DNA of 64,000 nt from JAXLWB01 sp046328715 (GTDB taxonomy: Bacteria > Chloroflexota > Anaerolineae > Caldilineales > Caldilineaceae), in assembly GCA_046328715.1 (NCBI GenBank), contig JAXLWB010000017.1:62001-126000 (forward strand), in the 5' to 3' direction. Of this stretch, positions 9,021 to 19,078 are shown piece after piece (within the stretch, counting starts at the first letter, position 1; every line of letters begins with the position of its first letter). The notes below the pieces were generated by a model that was given only the letters and a program-made list of their open reading frames with translations, did no database searches and was not told where the DNA came from. Position numbers and translations under genes: made by a program.

Positions 9021-11045
9021 ATGCGTCGATTTAATTACTTCGCAGGATCCTGGCTACGCAGTCTCTTTACAGCCTTGCTCTGTGCGCTGATGGTGATGAC
9101 ACCTGCTTCTGTGTACGCTGCCGCTGGCGATCTCGATCCAACCTTTGGGGATGGTGGCAAGGTCGTAATTGATTTTGGCAGGGAAGATAGCGCTATGGCC
9201 GTGGTTCGCCAACTCGATGGCAAGATCGTCGCCACTGGGACGGCATACACGAGTAACGATAGGGATGTGCTACTCGTTCGTTACAACCCCAATGGCTCGC
9301 TTGATACCACCTTTGATGGTGATGGCAAGGTCATCACAAATTTTAGCGATGAAGCAGCCACAGATTTACTGCTTCAACCCGATGGCAAGATCGTCATTAC
9401 AGGGATGTGTGAGTGGAATATTCTGCTGGTGCGCTATAACACGAATGGCTCACTTGATACCAGCTTTGGCAACGGCGGTAGAGTCGTTACCGATTACGGC
9501 GGCTCAGATAACGCCTATGCAGTGATTCTCCAGCCCGATGGGAAACTCGTCGTTGCGGGCTGGGGTGCGTCAGGTAGCAGTGTAGATTTTGCCCTGGTGC
9601 GCTACAACCCCGATGGCACACTGGACACCTCCTTTGATGGAGATGGTAAAGTCCTCACCGACCTTCCCGGTACGAGTTTGGCAATGGATCTGCTCCTCCA
9701 GCCCGATGGCAAATTTGTTGCTGCTGGTGGTGCTGGCTGGTGGAACGAGACTGCGACCGGCAGGGACATTGCCCTAGTGCGTTACAACGCCGATGGTTCA
9801 CTCGATAGCAGCTTCGATGGTGATGGCAAACTCCTCACCGATTTTGGGAGCAATGAATACATCACCGGCCTCATGCTCCAGCCCGATGGCAAGTTGGTGG
9901 GCACCGGAACGGCGAACGGCGGTGATTTTTTGGTCATTCGTTATAACAGCGATGGCTCACTCGATACCACCTTTAGCAGCGATGGCAAAGATATCGTCGA
10001 CTTGGGAGGCTATGAGCAAGGGAACGCCGTAGTTTACCAGGCAAATGGCAAAGTCGTTGTCGCTGGTTATGGCCAACCCGGCGGCAATTTCAATTATGCC
10101 TTGATGCGCTACAACACAGATGGCTCACTCGACCCTACTTTCGGTAGCAACGGCAAAGTCTTCACTGATTTTGGCTATGACCAGGCCTTCGATCTACTGC
10201 TCCAACCTGACGGCAGGTTCGTCGTTAGCGGGCGGATGAATGATAACTTTGCTGTAGCTCGTTATTTAGGTGACAGCCCAGCTCTTGCCACGATCCGCAT
10301 CGTGCAGGATGCTATCCCCGACAACACGCGCAACTATGTCTACGACAGCGCCTTTGGCTCTTTCCGCCTCGATGACACCGGCACGCTGCCTGACGACAAG
10401 GACGGTGTGCCCAACAGCATGACTTTCAACGTGGCTCCGGGCAGCTATGGCTTCAGTCAACAGATGGTCACCGGTTGGCGGGTCAGCGAGATCCGCTGTG
10501 ACCACCCTGAACTGGCTACGGTCAACATATCCAACCGCAGTGTGACATTGAAGGTGAAGCAGGGAGATAACATCACCTGCACCTTTGTCACTAAACAAGC
10601 CGTGACTGTCTATGCTCGCTCCTATTGGGACAAGAACGCCAGCCGCTTCTACGATGTCAATGAACCCTGGAAGAGCGGAGTGTGGACCGAGATCTTCGAT
10701 AGCACAGGCAAATCGGTGGCTGCCAACTTCACCGATGCCAACGGTCAAGTCGGTGCCTTCAACCTGGCTCCGGGCAGCTACTCCGTCTGCCAGACCGCAC
10801 CAAGCGGCTGGTGGAATACGCAACCCGCCAAGCTCGACCCGCGCTATGGCAAGCCTTGCTACAGCTTCAACGTCGCTCCGGCGGGTCTGGTCACCGGCTA
10901 CTTTGGCTGGATTAATCGCCCCTTTGTCGCTTCAGCAGAGGACGATATGGCAGACCGCAGTGGTTTGGATGTCACCGTGTTCGAGACACCGAACGAGGAG
11001 GAAAGTGGCAGTAGCATGATCTACCTGCCGATGATTGTGCAGTGA
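9021..11045 (+). CDS. Delta-60 repeat surface protein with shared C-terminal cassette
   Basis: 674 residues, start supported by AGGAGG. A signal peptide covers residues 1-34 (cleavage near YAA). Seven delta-60 repeats follow, each with a G-S-L-D-T-T-F-x-G-D-G-K core and an LQPDGK/LVRYNxDG partner; such repeats are predicted to form beta-propeller-like blades. From about residue 418 comes a two-domain cassette also found in the next three genes: an ATIRIVQDAIPD...FGSFRLDD domain ending CTFVTK, then an SYWDKN...SVCQT...GWW domain resembling SdrD-B/prealbumin folds. The tail is Glu-rich and ends SSMIYLPMIVQ. Likely secreted or surface-attached; the ligand is unknown. Confidence 0.85.
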   Translation: MRRFNYFAGSWLRSLFTALLCALMVMTPASVYAAAGDLDPTFGDGGKVVIDFGREDSAMAVVRQLDGKIVATGTAYTSNDRDVLLVRYNPNGSLDTTFDGDGKVITNFSDEAATDLLLQPDGKIVITGMCEWNILLVRYNTNGSLDTSFGNGGRVVTDYGGSDNAYAVILQPDGKLVVAGWGASGSSVDFALVRYNPDGTLDTSFDGDGKVLTDLPGTSLAMDLLLQPDGKFVAAGGAGWWNETATGRDIALVRYNADGSLDSSFDGDGKLLTDFGSNEYITGLMLQPDGKLVGTGTANGGDFLVIRYNSDGSLDTTFSSDGKDIVDLGGYEQGNAVVYQANGKVVVAGYGQPGGNFNYALMRYNTDGSLDPTFGSNGKVFTDFGYDQAFDLLLQPDGRFVVSGRMNDNFAVARYLGDSPALATIRIVQDAIPDNTRNYVYDSAFGSFRLDDTGTLPDDKDGVPNSMTFNVAPGSYGFSQQMVTGWRVSEIRCDHPELATVNISNRSVTLKVKQGDNITCTFVTKQAVTVYARSYWDKNASRFYDVNEPWKSGVWTEIFDSTGKSVAANFTDANGQVGAFNLAPGSYSVCQTAPSGWWNTQPAKLDPRYGKPCYSFNVAPAGLVTGYFGWINRPFVASAEDDMADRSGLDVTVFETPNEEESGSSMIYLPMIVQ

Positions 11046-11086
11046 TCCTAACTTCAATAGTGGCAGGCTTCTGAAAACAAATACCA

Positions 11087-11127
11087 GCGTCCATTGTGAT
11101 AGACAAGTTATCTATCACAGTGGACGC
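11087..11127. repeat. Hairpin downstream of delta-60 gene
   Basis: GCGTCCATTGTGATAGA pairs with TCTATCACAGTGGACGC (17 bp, one T-G pair, 7-nt loop CAAGTTA). It may end the preceding transcript; no clear T-run follows. Confidence 0.7.
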
Positions 11128-11312
11128 ATCTCGAAAAAGGAAAAGAATATGAAGATTTTCAAGTCGCACAAGTTGTTAGCACATTTCGTGCGGCTTGATC
11201 GATATAAGGCGTGCCACTCTGTGCATGGCTATTGTAAGAGCCTTATTCCTATTTTCAAAAAGGAAGTATGCTCATGCACAGACTATCACCACTTTATCGA
11301 CTCGGAGGAAAT

Positions 11313-14300
11313 ATGAACAATTTTACTCGAGTATATAAAACGTTGTTATTCGTTCTTGTGCTATTCATCATGATTCTTGTTCAAAACGCATCTGCTTCGG
11401 CGGCAGTTTCGATCGGTGACACTTTTCTCGTCAACACGACAACGGTGAATAGGCAAGACTACGCAGCAGTTGCAATGAACGATGCGGGACAATTTGCGAT
11501 TGGCTGGCGTAGCGTTGCGCAAGATGGTAGTGGACTGGGCGTTTACGCCCAACGCTACGATGCGAACGGAAAAGCAATAGGGAACGAATTCCAAGTGAAT
11601 ACATATACGACTGGAGATCAAGCACTTTGGTCGGTTGACATCAACAATAGCGGGATGTTGATCTTGGTGTGGACAAGTTTCCTACAAGATGGTGACTCAT
11701 TTGGCATCTTTGGGCAACGGTATGCGGCTGATGGCTCACCGATGGGTGGCGAGTTCCAAATCAATTCAATTACGGCTGGTCTCCAGAACAGGCCCCATGT
11801 TGCGCTCGACGATTCAGGCAGTTTTGTTGTTACTTGGACGGATTATAGTACTCCTTATTCAACCGTCGTCGCTCGCCGATTCGACGTAACGGGCATTCCC
11901 TTAGGACCAGAATTTCTTGTGGATTCTGTTCCCAATGTTGCACTCGAGGCCACAGACATTGCAATGAATGCCCAAGGCGACTTCCTCATACTCTACTTCT
12001 GGAATAATCCATACTCTCTTTATGCCCACCGCTATAGTGCAGAGGGTACATCTCTGGCACATGCATTTCCAGTGAGCAATTTTAGCAGTCGCTGCCCCTT
12101 TAAAATGTTAGCAATGGATGCAATTGGCAACTTTGTAATTGTTTGGAGAGAGATCACAACACCTGGTACAGCCGAAATCTATGGACAACGATATGATGAA
12201 TCAGGCACACGTCAGGGAAGCCACTTCTTGGTGGATTCAAATATCAATGTGGAATGCCCCACTGCAGCGATGGGAGCCAATGGTGATTTTGTCATCGCTT
12301 GGTTTACATATGAACCGACGATAGAAAAACGCGTTATCAATGTGCAGCCCTACCGCGCCAATGGAGAACGAATGGGTGAGCGCATACAACCCGATTCAAC
12401 ATCCATCATTTCATTTCCTACCTTTGCGGCTATAGACGCAAAAGGCAAATTTGTAGTCGCCTGGCAGAACATCAAACAAAGTGAACAAGAATACGACGTC
12501 TTTGCTCATCTTTATCAAATTTATCAAAACGAGTCATCCACTACAATAGTCGTCAACAGTACAAACGACAACGGCGACGGTACATGCGATGGGCGTGAAT
12601 GTACGTTGCGCGAGGCGATTGAGTTTGGCAATACTCAACCCACTACTAGCTACGAAATTAGATTTAATATTCCAGGTTCGGGGATCCACACCATTCGTCC
12701 AACATCACCTTTGCCGGAGTTCAATTTTCCAGTTGTGATTGATGGTTACAGTCAACCAGGAGCCCAGGCCAACACCAATCCTACCTCTCAAGGATTGAAC
12801 ACAATCCTGACAATCGAGTTGGATGGCAGCCTTGCTGGCGGCAATGGATTGACAATCTCCGGCGGTACAGTCACCGTGCGCGGGCTGGCGATCAATCGCT
12901 TTGCAGGCTATGCCGTGCTGGTCAATTCGATTGGCAACTTGGAAGGCAACTTTATCGGGGTCGATCCTACGGGTCAGGTGAACGTGGGCGGTGGCGCACT
13001 TTTTGCCGCACCCGGTTCCACATTGCGGATTGGTGATATCACCCCTACAGCGCGCAATTTAATCGTTGGCTCGATTGGGACAGTGAACGGCCAAATCGAA
13101 ATGCAAGGCAACCTGGTAGGGGTTGACCGCAGTGGTTTGATCTTTCTTGGACAGAGCGATATTTCTGTGGGCAAAGGTGGCATCACGATGGGAGGCCTAG
13201 CCACTGAAGCTCGCAATATCATTGTTGGTAAGATCAATGTGGATCGCTCAAGACCATTAGAGATTCAGGGCAACTATATAGGAGTCGATGTGACTGGGCA
13301 GAAAATTCTGGGCGAAGGCGGCAGTTTGTATGGAAGTGGCAATGGTAGCTACCAGATTATCAATAACGTGATTAAGGGAAGCACAAGCGATGGTGTGACC
13401 TTTGATACTAGTTATGGCAGCCGGTTAGTTTCCAATACGATTGAAGCACACCGCGGTGCAGGTGTCCGTCTTTTTGACTCTTTGTTTGACGAGGTGAGCA
13501 AAAACACCATTGATGGCAATGGTGGTGCAGGTATTGTCATGGTTCGATCAGCTGATAACAAGGTCAAGATTAGCAGCAACAGCATCTTCAACAACGGCGG
13601 TCTGGGCATCGATCTAGGCAATAATGGGGTCACTCCCAACGACATTGGCGATAGTGATGTCGGTGTGAATCAACTCCAGAACTTTCCTGAGCTAACCCGA
13701 CTCGAACATGGCGGCAACAACACAGTTGTTGTCGGCACGCTCAACAGTAAACCCGATTCCTCCTATCACATCGAGTTGTTTTATGGTCCGACCTGTGACG
13801 AATCCGGCTACGGAGAAGGCGAAAAGTTTATTACAGGCATAGATATCGCCACAGATAATAACGGCAACAGGGAGTTTGGAGTCAAGCTGAGTACACTACC
13901 CGATGGCTACTATGTCACGGCCACTGCCACCGACAGCGATGGAAACACTTCAGAGTTTAGCAAATGCATTCGAGTCTCGCTGCCCCCAGCGCGAATCACC
14001 ATCATGAAAGAAACTCAACCTAAGAGCACGCAAGACTTTGCCTACTATGGTCCCTTTGGCAAGTTTTATTTGGACGACGCCCAGCCCGATGACAACGATG
14101 GGTTTGGCAGCTTTAAGGCCTTTGAGGTTAACCCTGGCACCTATAACTTTGCTGAAGGTGTTTTCCAATCCTGGTACCTGGCCGACATCGTTTGCTCTGG
14201 GACAGGCTCAACCTTGAAAGATCTGGCCAACCGTTCGATAGCGATTACGGTCAAGCGAGGGGATCAGCTTAGTTGCACCTTCATCACACAGCGCCGTGTT

Positions 14301-14759
14301 AACCTGCAAGCCATCAAGTTCAATGACCTCAATGCTGATGGCATCCGCCAGCCTAACGAACCAACATTGACCCCTTGGGAATTTCGCTTCTATAAGAGTG
14401 ATGGCACGCTGATCAACCACAAAGTGACCGATGCCAACGGTTCTGCCGTGCAGAGTAACGTGATTCCTGGTAGCTTCAAGATTTGTGAAACGCCTAAGGC
14501 AGGCTGGTCAAACACCCTGCCTGGACAAGTTGATTCATCGCTCCATCTACCGTGCTATAACCTCACATTGCAACCTGGACAGAATGCTTCACTTCTCTTT
14601 GGCAACACGCAGGCACCCGTTGTGCGATCAGGAGAAGAGATCGATCCACGCAGTGGCATTACAGTCAGTGAATTGCCCGACATCAATGAACCAGAAGGTG
14701 AAGAATCGATTGAATCAGAATTTACCCAACGTCTCTTTCTACCGCTGATCAGCCACTAA
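11313..14759 (+). CDS. Large beta-helix surface protein with GQRY repeats, CSLREA segment and shared C-terminal cassette
   Basis: 1,148 residues from the ATG at 11313, which is preceded by GGAGG; an upstream in-frame ATG at 11268 lacks a ribosome site. Signal peptide, then about seven repeats of roughly 55 residues with W-x-S...QDG...GQRYDxxG and G-x-EFxVN cores. Next is a CSLREA segment (CDGRECTLREA), a right-handed parallel beta-helix region rich in NxIxG/GNxI turns, a beta-sandwich region (about 790-880), then the same two-domain cassette as its neighbours (FYLDD...CTFITQ; FNDLNADG...KICET). The tail is acidic and ends QRLFLPLISH. Its cassette is closest to that of the gene at 19079. Function is probably adhesion or polysaccharide contact. 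Confidence 0.83.
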   Translation: MNNFTRVYKTLLFVLVLFIMILVQNASASAAVSIGDTFLVNTTTVNRQDYAAVAMNDAGQFAIGWRSVAQDGSGLGVYAQRYDANGKAIGNEFQVNTYTTGDQALWSVDINNSGMLILVWTSFLQDGDSFGIFGQRYAADGSPMGGEFQINSITAGLQNRPHVALDDSGSFVVTWTDYSTPYSTVVARRFDVTGIPLGPEFLVDSVPNVALEATDIAMNAQGDFLILYFWNNPYSLYAHRYSAEGTSLAHAFPVSNFSSRCPFKMLAMDAIGNFVIVWREITTPGTAEIYGQRYDESGTRQGSHFLVDSNINVECPTAAMGANGDFVIAWFTYEPTIEKRVINVQPYRANGERMGERIQPDSTSIISFPTFAAIDAKGKFVVAWQNIKQSEQEYDVFAHLYQIYQNESSTTIVVNSTNDNGDGTCDGRECTLREAIEFGNTQPTTSYEIRFNIPGSGIHTIRPTSPLPEFNFPVVIDGYSQPGAQANTNPTSQGLNTILTIELDGSLAGGNGLTISGGTVTVRGLAINRFAGYAVLVNSIGNLEGNFIGVDPTGQVNVGGGALFAAPGSTLRIGDITPTARNLIVGSIGTVNGQIEMQGNLVGVDRSGLIFLGQSDISVGKGGITMGGLATEARNIIVGKINVDRSRPLEIQGNYIGVDVTGQKILGEGGSLYGSGNGSYQIINNVIKGSTSDGVTFDTSYGSRLVSNTIEAHRGAGVRLFDSLFDEVSKNTIDGNGGAGIVMVRSADNKVKISSNSIFNNGGLGIDLGNNGVTPNDIGDSDVGVNQLQNFPELTRLEHGGNNTVVVGTLNSKPDSSYHIELFYGPTCDESGYGEGEKFITGIDIATDNNGNREFGVKLSTLPDGYYVTATATDSDGNTSEFSKCIRVSLPPARITIMKETQPKSTQDFAYYGPFGKFYLDDAQPDDNDGFGSFKAFEVNPGTYNFAEGVFQSWYLADIVCSGTGSTLKDLANRSIAITVKRGDQLSCTFITQRRVNLQAIKFNDLNADGIRQPNEPTLTPWEFRFYKSDGTLINHKVTDANGSAVQSNVIPGSFKICETPKAGWSNTLPGQVDSSLHLPCYNLTLQPGQNASLLFGNTQAPVVRSGEEIDPRSGITVSELPDINEPEGEESIESEFTQRLFLPLISH

Positions 14760-14794
14760 AGCTGTAAATGATGTCTACAGAAAAGGAGTCTTCT

Positions 14795-17700
14795 ATGAAA
14801 TCTAACAGAACGATGGTGACCCTTTTATTGTTAAGTTTACTTTTTCAACTGGTTCCAGCAGCTGCGCTTCCCGTGGCGGCGCAGGCCACGCCACTCCCCG
14901 ATAAGAGTCAAGTATCAGCAGTTCTGTACAAGGTAAACCAATATTGGATGGATGGGCATACCGATCCCGGCAATACCCGTTGGAATCGAGCGGTTTACTT
15001 TGCAGGTGACATGGCCTATTACCAAATGAGCAGCAACGTACAGACGCTACAATATGCCGACACTTGGGCGAATCAGAATGAGTGGGCACTCTTCCAACCT
15101 TGCAAATACGAGAACGGTTGGCAATTTGTGTCGGTCGATGCTGACGATCAAGCAGTTGGTCAAACTTATTTGGAGCTCTACAAACAAGAGCCATACGATT
15201 GGAAAATCTCCTGTTTGAAAGAGAGCATCAACCGTAGCATGGTCTGGGCGCAGTTTGAAGTTGACCTTGGTGCTACAAAGACCCTCAATCAGGTCAAGTT
15301 GTATCCATACAACAACCGGGCTTATCGCTACTATGTCGATGTTGCGACAACCACTGGGGGACCTTACACACAAGTCGTCAATCGACACGCCAACGCCGAA
15401 CAAGCGGCTGTCTTGACCGATACCTTTACACCCACGGCGGCTCGTTACGTCCGTGTGCTTGTGATCGGTGCAAAGGGCTATGGCGGCAAGATGAGCGAAA
15501 ATGTCAACGACAATGAAAACTGGGTAAGTATTGGCGAACTTGAGCTTTTTGGAATCGGCTCGCCCACGACGAACCTGGCACTTAATCGTACCATTACCTG
15601 TTCTAGCGAACCGCAACCAGCCAATGGCTGCAAAAATTTGGTTGACGGAAATCGCAACAACCGCTGGGCGGCTTCGTTTCCACCACCCGAATATGTTACA
15701 CACAAGCGCGATTCGATGAACTGGTGGTGGATCGACGCCATCTACATGTCAATGCCGACGTATGCTCAATTCTATCTGCTTGAGAACAATCCACGCTATG
15801 CAGAAGTGATGAATGTACGTTATCACTACGCACGTGACGAGGCAGGGCGAGACACCATGCGCGGCCTTTTGGATCGGAACTATGGTCTCTGGTACCGCGA
15901 TCCACGTTATATCCAACCTTCACTCATCCCTTTGCTTCGTGAGCCGATTTTTTGGTCGCGCGGCAATGGTTGGGTCTTTGCGGCGTTGGCGCGCACGTTA
16001 CAGATCCTGCCACCCACAGCACCCTACTACAGCGAGTATCTGGCTGATTTCAAAGCCATGGCGGCCAAAATCATCGCAGCCCAACAACCCGAAGGCTATT
16101 GGACCACGAACCTGCTCCAGCGTGCCGAGAACCCAGGTGGCGAAAGCAGCGGCACCTCGCTCTTTGCCTATGGATTGGCGTGGGGCATCAACAATGGTCA
16201 CCTGGTTGGAGATGGTTATAGAAATGCAGTCAACAAAGCCTGGAATTGGCTTGCCACCACTGCGGTGCGGGCAGATGGATTCCTACAGTATGTACAGAGT
16301 GAAGGCTCTCAACCTGGCGGCGCAGCGGTTGATTCCACGACTGACTTTGGCGTGGGCGTCTTTTTGCTGGCGGGGAGCGAGGTCTATAAATTAGCTGCCA
16401 ACCCGATCCTTTCACCTCATGTCACGGTAAACTCGACTGCGGATCCCGGAAATGGACTCTGTGACAGCAATGAATGCACTCTGCGCGAAGCCGTTGCACT
16501 GGTGGCACCCGGTGGCACTATCAACTTTTCGATACCGCTCTCGGCTACTATTCGCCTCACGGCCAATCAGTTGGTGCTCAATAAACCATTGACGCTGCAA
16601 GGGCCAGGGATCGATCAGTTGACGATTCGTGGCGGCAGAGAGTACAAGTACAATTTTCGCGTGCTTCAAACCAGCGCAAATGGAATTGTAGTGCAAGGTT
16701 TAACTCTCAGCGACGGAATGAGCAAAGAAGCAGGGAGTGGGATCTATAACAGCGGCGAGTTAACACTGCGCGATGTCGCTGTGACAGGCAATTGGTCAAT
16801 TCCACCCCTTGCGATGGGGGGGGGCATCTACAATGCAAATGGTGCCAAACTAACACTCGACCATGTGTTGATTCGTGGGAACCGCAGCAACGAATCGGGA
16901 GCCGGGCTAGCAAATGGTGGAGTAGTTATCATACGTAACAGCGAGATTTCCCAAAATGAAAGTGGCAGCAGTGGCGGCTTAGGGGGTGGGATCCTCAATC
17001 TGTCCCCCGGAAAGATCTATATCCAAATCGATGCGAATGGCAACTGGCTACCTGGCGCAACTAACATTGCCAAGAATGAAGCAACCTCTGCTGGAGCCAT
17101 CCAGAACATGGGTGAGATTCGAATGGTTCATACAACGATCAACAATAACTTCTCATCCACTGGCATCGGCGGCATTTGGAATTACGGAACACTTTCCATG
17201 GTGGAAAGTTCGTTTGTCAACAATGGCGCTGGAGAAGGCATCGTCGCTGGCATTTGGAACCAGGGATCCTTTGAAATGGTACGTAGCCTTCTGGCAAACA
17301 ATTACACGCCGGATACGATTGGTGGATTCTACAACGTGGGCAACGCCAGTTTCATCAATAGCACAATCAGCAACAATCACGCTCGTGAAGAGGCAGGGAT
17401 CGCGAACAATGGTGTGCTCACCATGACCAATAGTACGGTAAGCAATAACGTAATCAGCGATCCGTATCGACCGATTGGAAGCGGACTCAGCAATCATGCT
17501 ACTGCGACATTGGTCAACACGATCGTAAGTGGAAACACCAACTACAACTGCTCGGGAACCATCACCAGTTTAGGCGGCAATCTCTCCAGTGATAACTCTT
17601 GTTCCTTCAATCGGGCTGATGATCTAAATGCCACCAATCCCAAATTGAACGCACTGGCAGAGAATGGGGGAGCCACGCAGACCTATGCATTAGCAGTCGA

Positions 17701-18658
17701 TAGCCCTGCCGTCGATAGTGCAAACGACAGCCAATGTCCAACCACCGATCAACGCGGGCTACCTCGTCCAAAGGATGGCAACGGCGATGGCAACGCGCGC
17801 TGTGATCGCGGTGCCTTCGAGTTGCAGGGAGTACCCTCACAAGCAACCATCACGATTGGCGTCGACACTGTACCCGATGATATCTTGAACTTTCGCTTCT
17901 ATGGGCCGTTTGGCACCTTCTTGCTGGATGATGCCTACCCGAATACGGATGATACGGTTCTCAATTCCATCAGCTACACAGTGACGCCTGGCAGCTATAA
18001 CTTCACCTGGAACAAACCCTTCGGCTGGTTCCTCAACGAAGTTCGCTGTGATCGCCCCGAGTTGGCAACAGTCAATCTAGCGCAGTTCAGCGTCAAGCTC
18101 AACGTGAAAGGTGGGGATACCGTAAACTGCACCTTTGTTAATCAGGCAAGTGCTAGCGTTACTGTCTTTAGCTACTGGGATAAGAACGGCAATCGCACCT
18201 TTGACAGCGGCGACGTCGGTCAAGCTGGTTGGTGGAGCACTTTGTACGATAGTACTGGCAAACTCAAAGCCAGCAATGCGACCGATGCCTCTGGCAATTG
18301 GAAGGTTGTCAACCTGCGGCCCGGCACCTACACCGTCTGCCAGAATCCGCGCAGTGGCTGGTATAACTCTTGGCCAACAGCACTTGATCCAAAGTTCGGT
18401 AATCGGACTTGTTATACAGTCACGCTGTCACCTGCCTACACATTCCAACTCCACTTTGGGTACAGCGATCATCCGCTGGTTGCCAGCGCTACGGACGAGA
18501 CAGCTATGACTGCTGGTACTGTGCCCGTTGCAAGTAATCCTGGAGAGCGTCAAGAAGGTTTCTATACAGCCGAGGAGTTCTTGGCCACTTATGGCGGTGA
18601 ATTGCCATTTGAGGAGGAGAATAGCGTCAATCTCTACCTGCCTTTGATCAATCGCTAA
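14795..18658 (+). CDS. GH105-type unsaturated glycuronyl hydrolase with inserted F5/8C domain, beta-helix and shared C-terminal cassette
   Basis: 1,287 residues from the ATG at 14795 (AAAGGAG, 6-nt spacing). Signal peptide 1-30. Residues 35-145 and 303-540 together look like a GH88/GH105 (alpha/alpha)6 barrel: WMDGHTDPG, VDADDQAVGQTYLELY, then WWWIDAIYMSMPTYAQ, FWSRGNGWVFAALARTLQ, ESSGTSLFAYGLAWGIN and DFGVGVFLLAGSEVYKL. Between them, about 150-300, lies a discoidin (F5/8 type C) domain plus the start of a second. A CSLREA segment, beta-helix, choice-of-anchor-Q segment (CPTTDQRGLPRP) and the two-domain cassette follow, ending NLYLPLINR. GH105 enzymes remove unsaturated uronic acid from pectin or glycosaminoglycan oligosaccharides. 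Its cassette is closest to that of the delta-60 protein. Confidence 0.85.
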   Translation: MKSNRTMVTLLLLSLLFQLVPAAALPVAAQATPLPDKSQVSAVLYKVNQYWMDGHTDPGNTRWNRAVYFAGDMAYYQMSSNVQTLQYADTWANQNEWALFQPCKYENGWQFVSVDADDQAVGQTYLELYKQEPYDWKISCLKESINRSMVWAQFEVDLGATKTLNQVKLYPYNNRAYRYYVDVATTTGGPYTQVVNRHANAEQAAVLTDTFTPTAARYVRVLVIGAKGYGGKMSENVNDNENWVSIGELELFGIGSPTTNLALNRTITCSSEPQPANGCKNLVDGNRNNRWAASFPPPEYVTHKRDSMNWWWIDAIYMSMPTYAQFYLLENNPRYAEVMNVRYHYARDEAGRDTMRGLLDRNYGLWYRDPRYIQPSLIPLLREPIFWSRGNGWVFAALARTLQILPPTAPYYSEYLADFKAMAAKIIAAQQPEGYWTTNLLQRAENPGGESSGTSLFAYGLAWGINNGHLVGDGYRNAVNKAWNWLATTAVRADGFLQYVQSEGSQPGGAAVDSTTDFGVGVFLLAGSEVYKLAANPILSPHVTVNSTADPGNGLCDSNECTLREAVALVAPGGTINFSIPLSATIRLTANQLVLNKPLTLQGPGIDQLTIRGGREYKYNFRVLQTSANGIVVQGLTLSDGMSKEAGSGIYNSGELTLRDVAVTGNWSIPPLAMGGGIYNANGAKLTLDHVLIRGNRSNESGAGLANGGVVIIRNSEISQNESGSSGGLGGGILNLSPGKIYIQIDANGNWLPGATNIAKNEATSAGAIQNMGEIRMVHTTINNNFSSTGIGGIWNYGTLSMVESSFVNNGAGEGIVAGIWNQGSFEMVRSLLANNYTPDTIGGFYNVGNASFINSTISNNHAREEAGIANNGVLTMTNSTVSNNVISDPYRPIGSGLSNHATATLVNTIVSGNTNYNCSGTITSLGGNLSSDNSCSFNRADDLNATNPKLNALAENGGATQTYALAVDSPAVDSANDSQCPTTDQRGLPRPKDGNGDGNARCDRGAFELQGVPSQATITIGVDTVPDDILNFRFYGPFGTFLLDDAYPNTDDTVLNSISYTVTPGSYNFTWNKPFGWFLNEVRCDRPELATVNLAQFSVKLNVKGGDTVNCTFVNQASASVTVFSYWDKNGNRTFDSGDVGQAGWWSTLYDSTGKLKASNATDASGNWKVVNLRPGTYTVCQNPRSGWYNSWPTALDPKFGNRTCYTVTLSPAYTFQLHFGYSDHPLVASATDETAMTAGTVPVASNPGERQEGFYTAEEFLATYGGELPFEEENSVNLYLPLINR

Positions 18659-19078
18659 ACAAAGCGAGTCAGTCATCAAGACACAAGTAAACATCTTCCG
18701 AGGAGGAGCTTGCGCAAGCTCCTCCTCGGAAGAAAACCCTCTGAATGGCTACGACGGCTCACTGATTTTGGTTGTAAAAATCCCAGAACTTACGCAAGAT
18801 GTCATTTCGACGAGGGCTGACAGGCAAGACATTCCGATCATCCTGTGCACTTACCCACTCGCCATGATTCAATAAGGAGATTAATCACTCCCTTTATCGA
18901 ATATTCATCTACTTCAGGTATGCTCTTACATTTGTCCTGTAAATCCACCCATCAAAAGATCAGGAATAAAAAAGGAGTCACGTGATAGAGTAGCAATATC
19001 CACTACATTTTTCCCAGAATAAGTCATAGATTTTCCAATGTAGCCGCGTACAGATTCGGCATACAGGGGGGATTTGTT
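18659..19078. other. 420-bp gap between surface-protein genes
   Basis: Apart from the perfect palindrome at 18695-18732 and the G-rich ribosome site just before 19079, no gene or clear promoter is seen. Confidence 0.6.
18695..18732. repeat. Perfect 38-bp palindrome
   Basis: CTTCCGAGGAGGAGCTTGC is followed directly by its exact reverse complement with no loop bases. The centre TTGCGCAA can open as the hairpin loop. There is no T-run, so it may be an RNA-stabilising or factor-dependent end rather than a classical terminator. Confidence 0.9.

Noticed and set aside
10266..10823. 185-codon minus-strand frame within the delta-60 gene
   Set aside because: It lies wholly inside a well-supported gene, has no ribosome site and matches no family.
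11150..11316. Small frame beginning MKIFKSHKLLAHF upstream of the beta-helix gene
   Set aside because: It overlaps the ribosome site and start of the next gene, has no signal peptide or known domain, and looks like leader sequence.
15047..15703. 218-codon minus-strand frame within the GH105 gene
   Set aside because: It is antisense to conserved GH105 and discoidin-like motifs, so it is a shadow frame.
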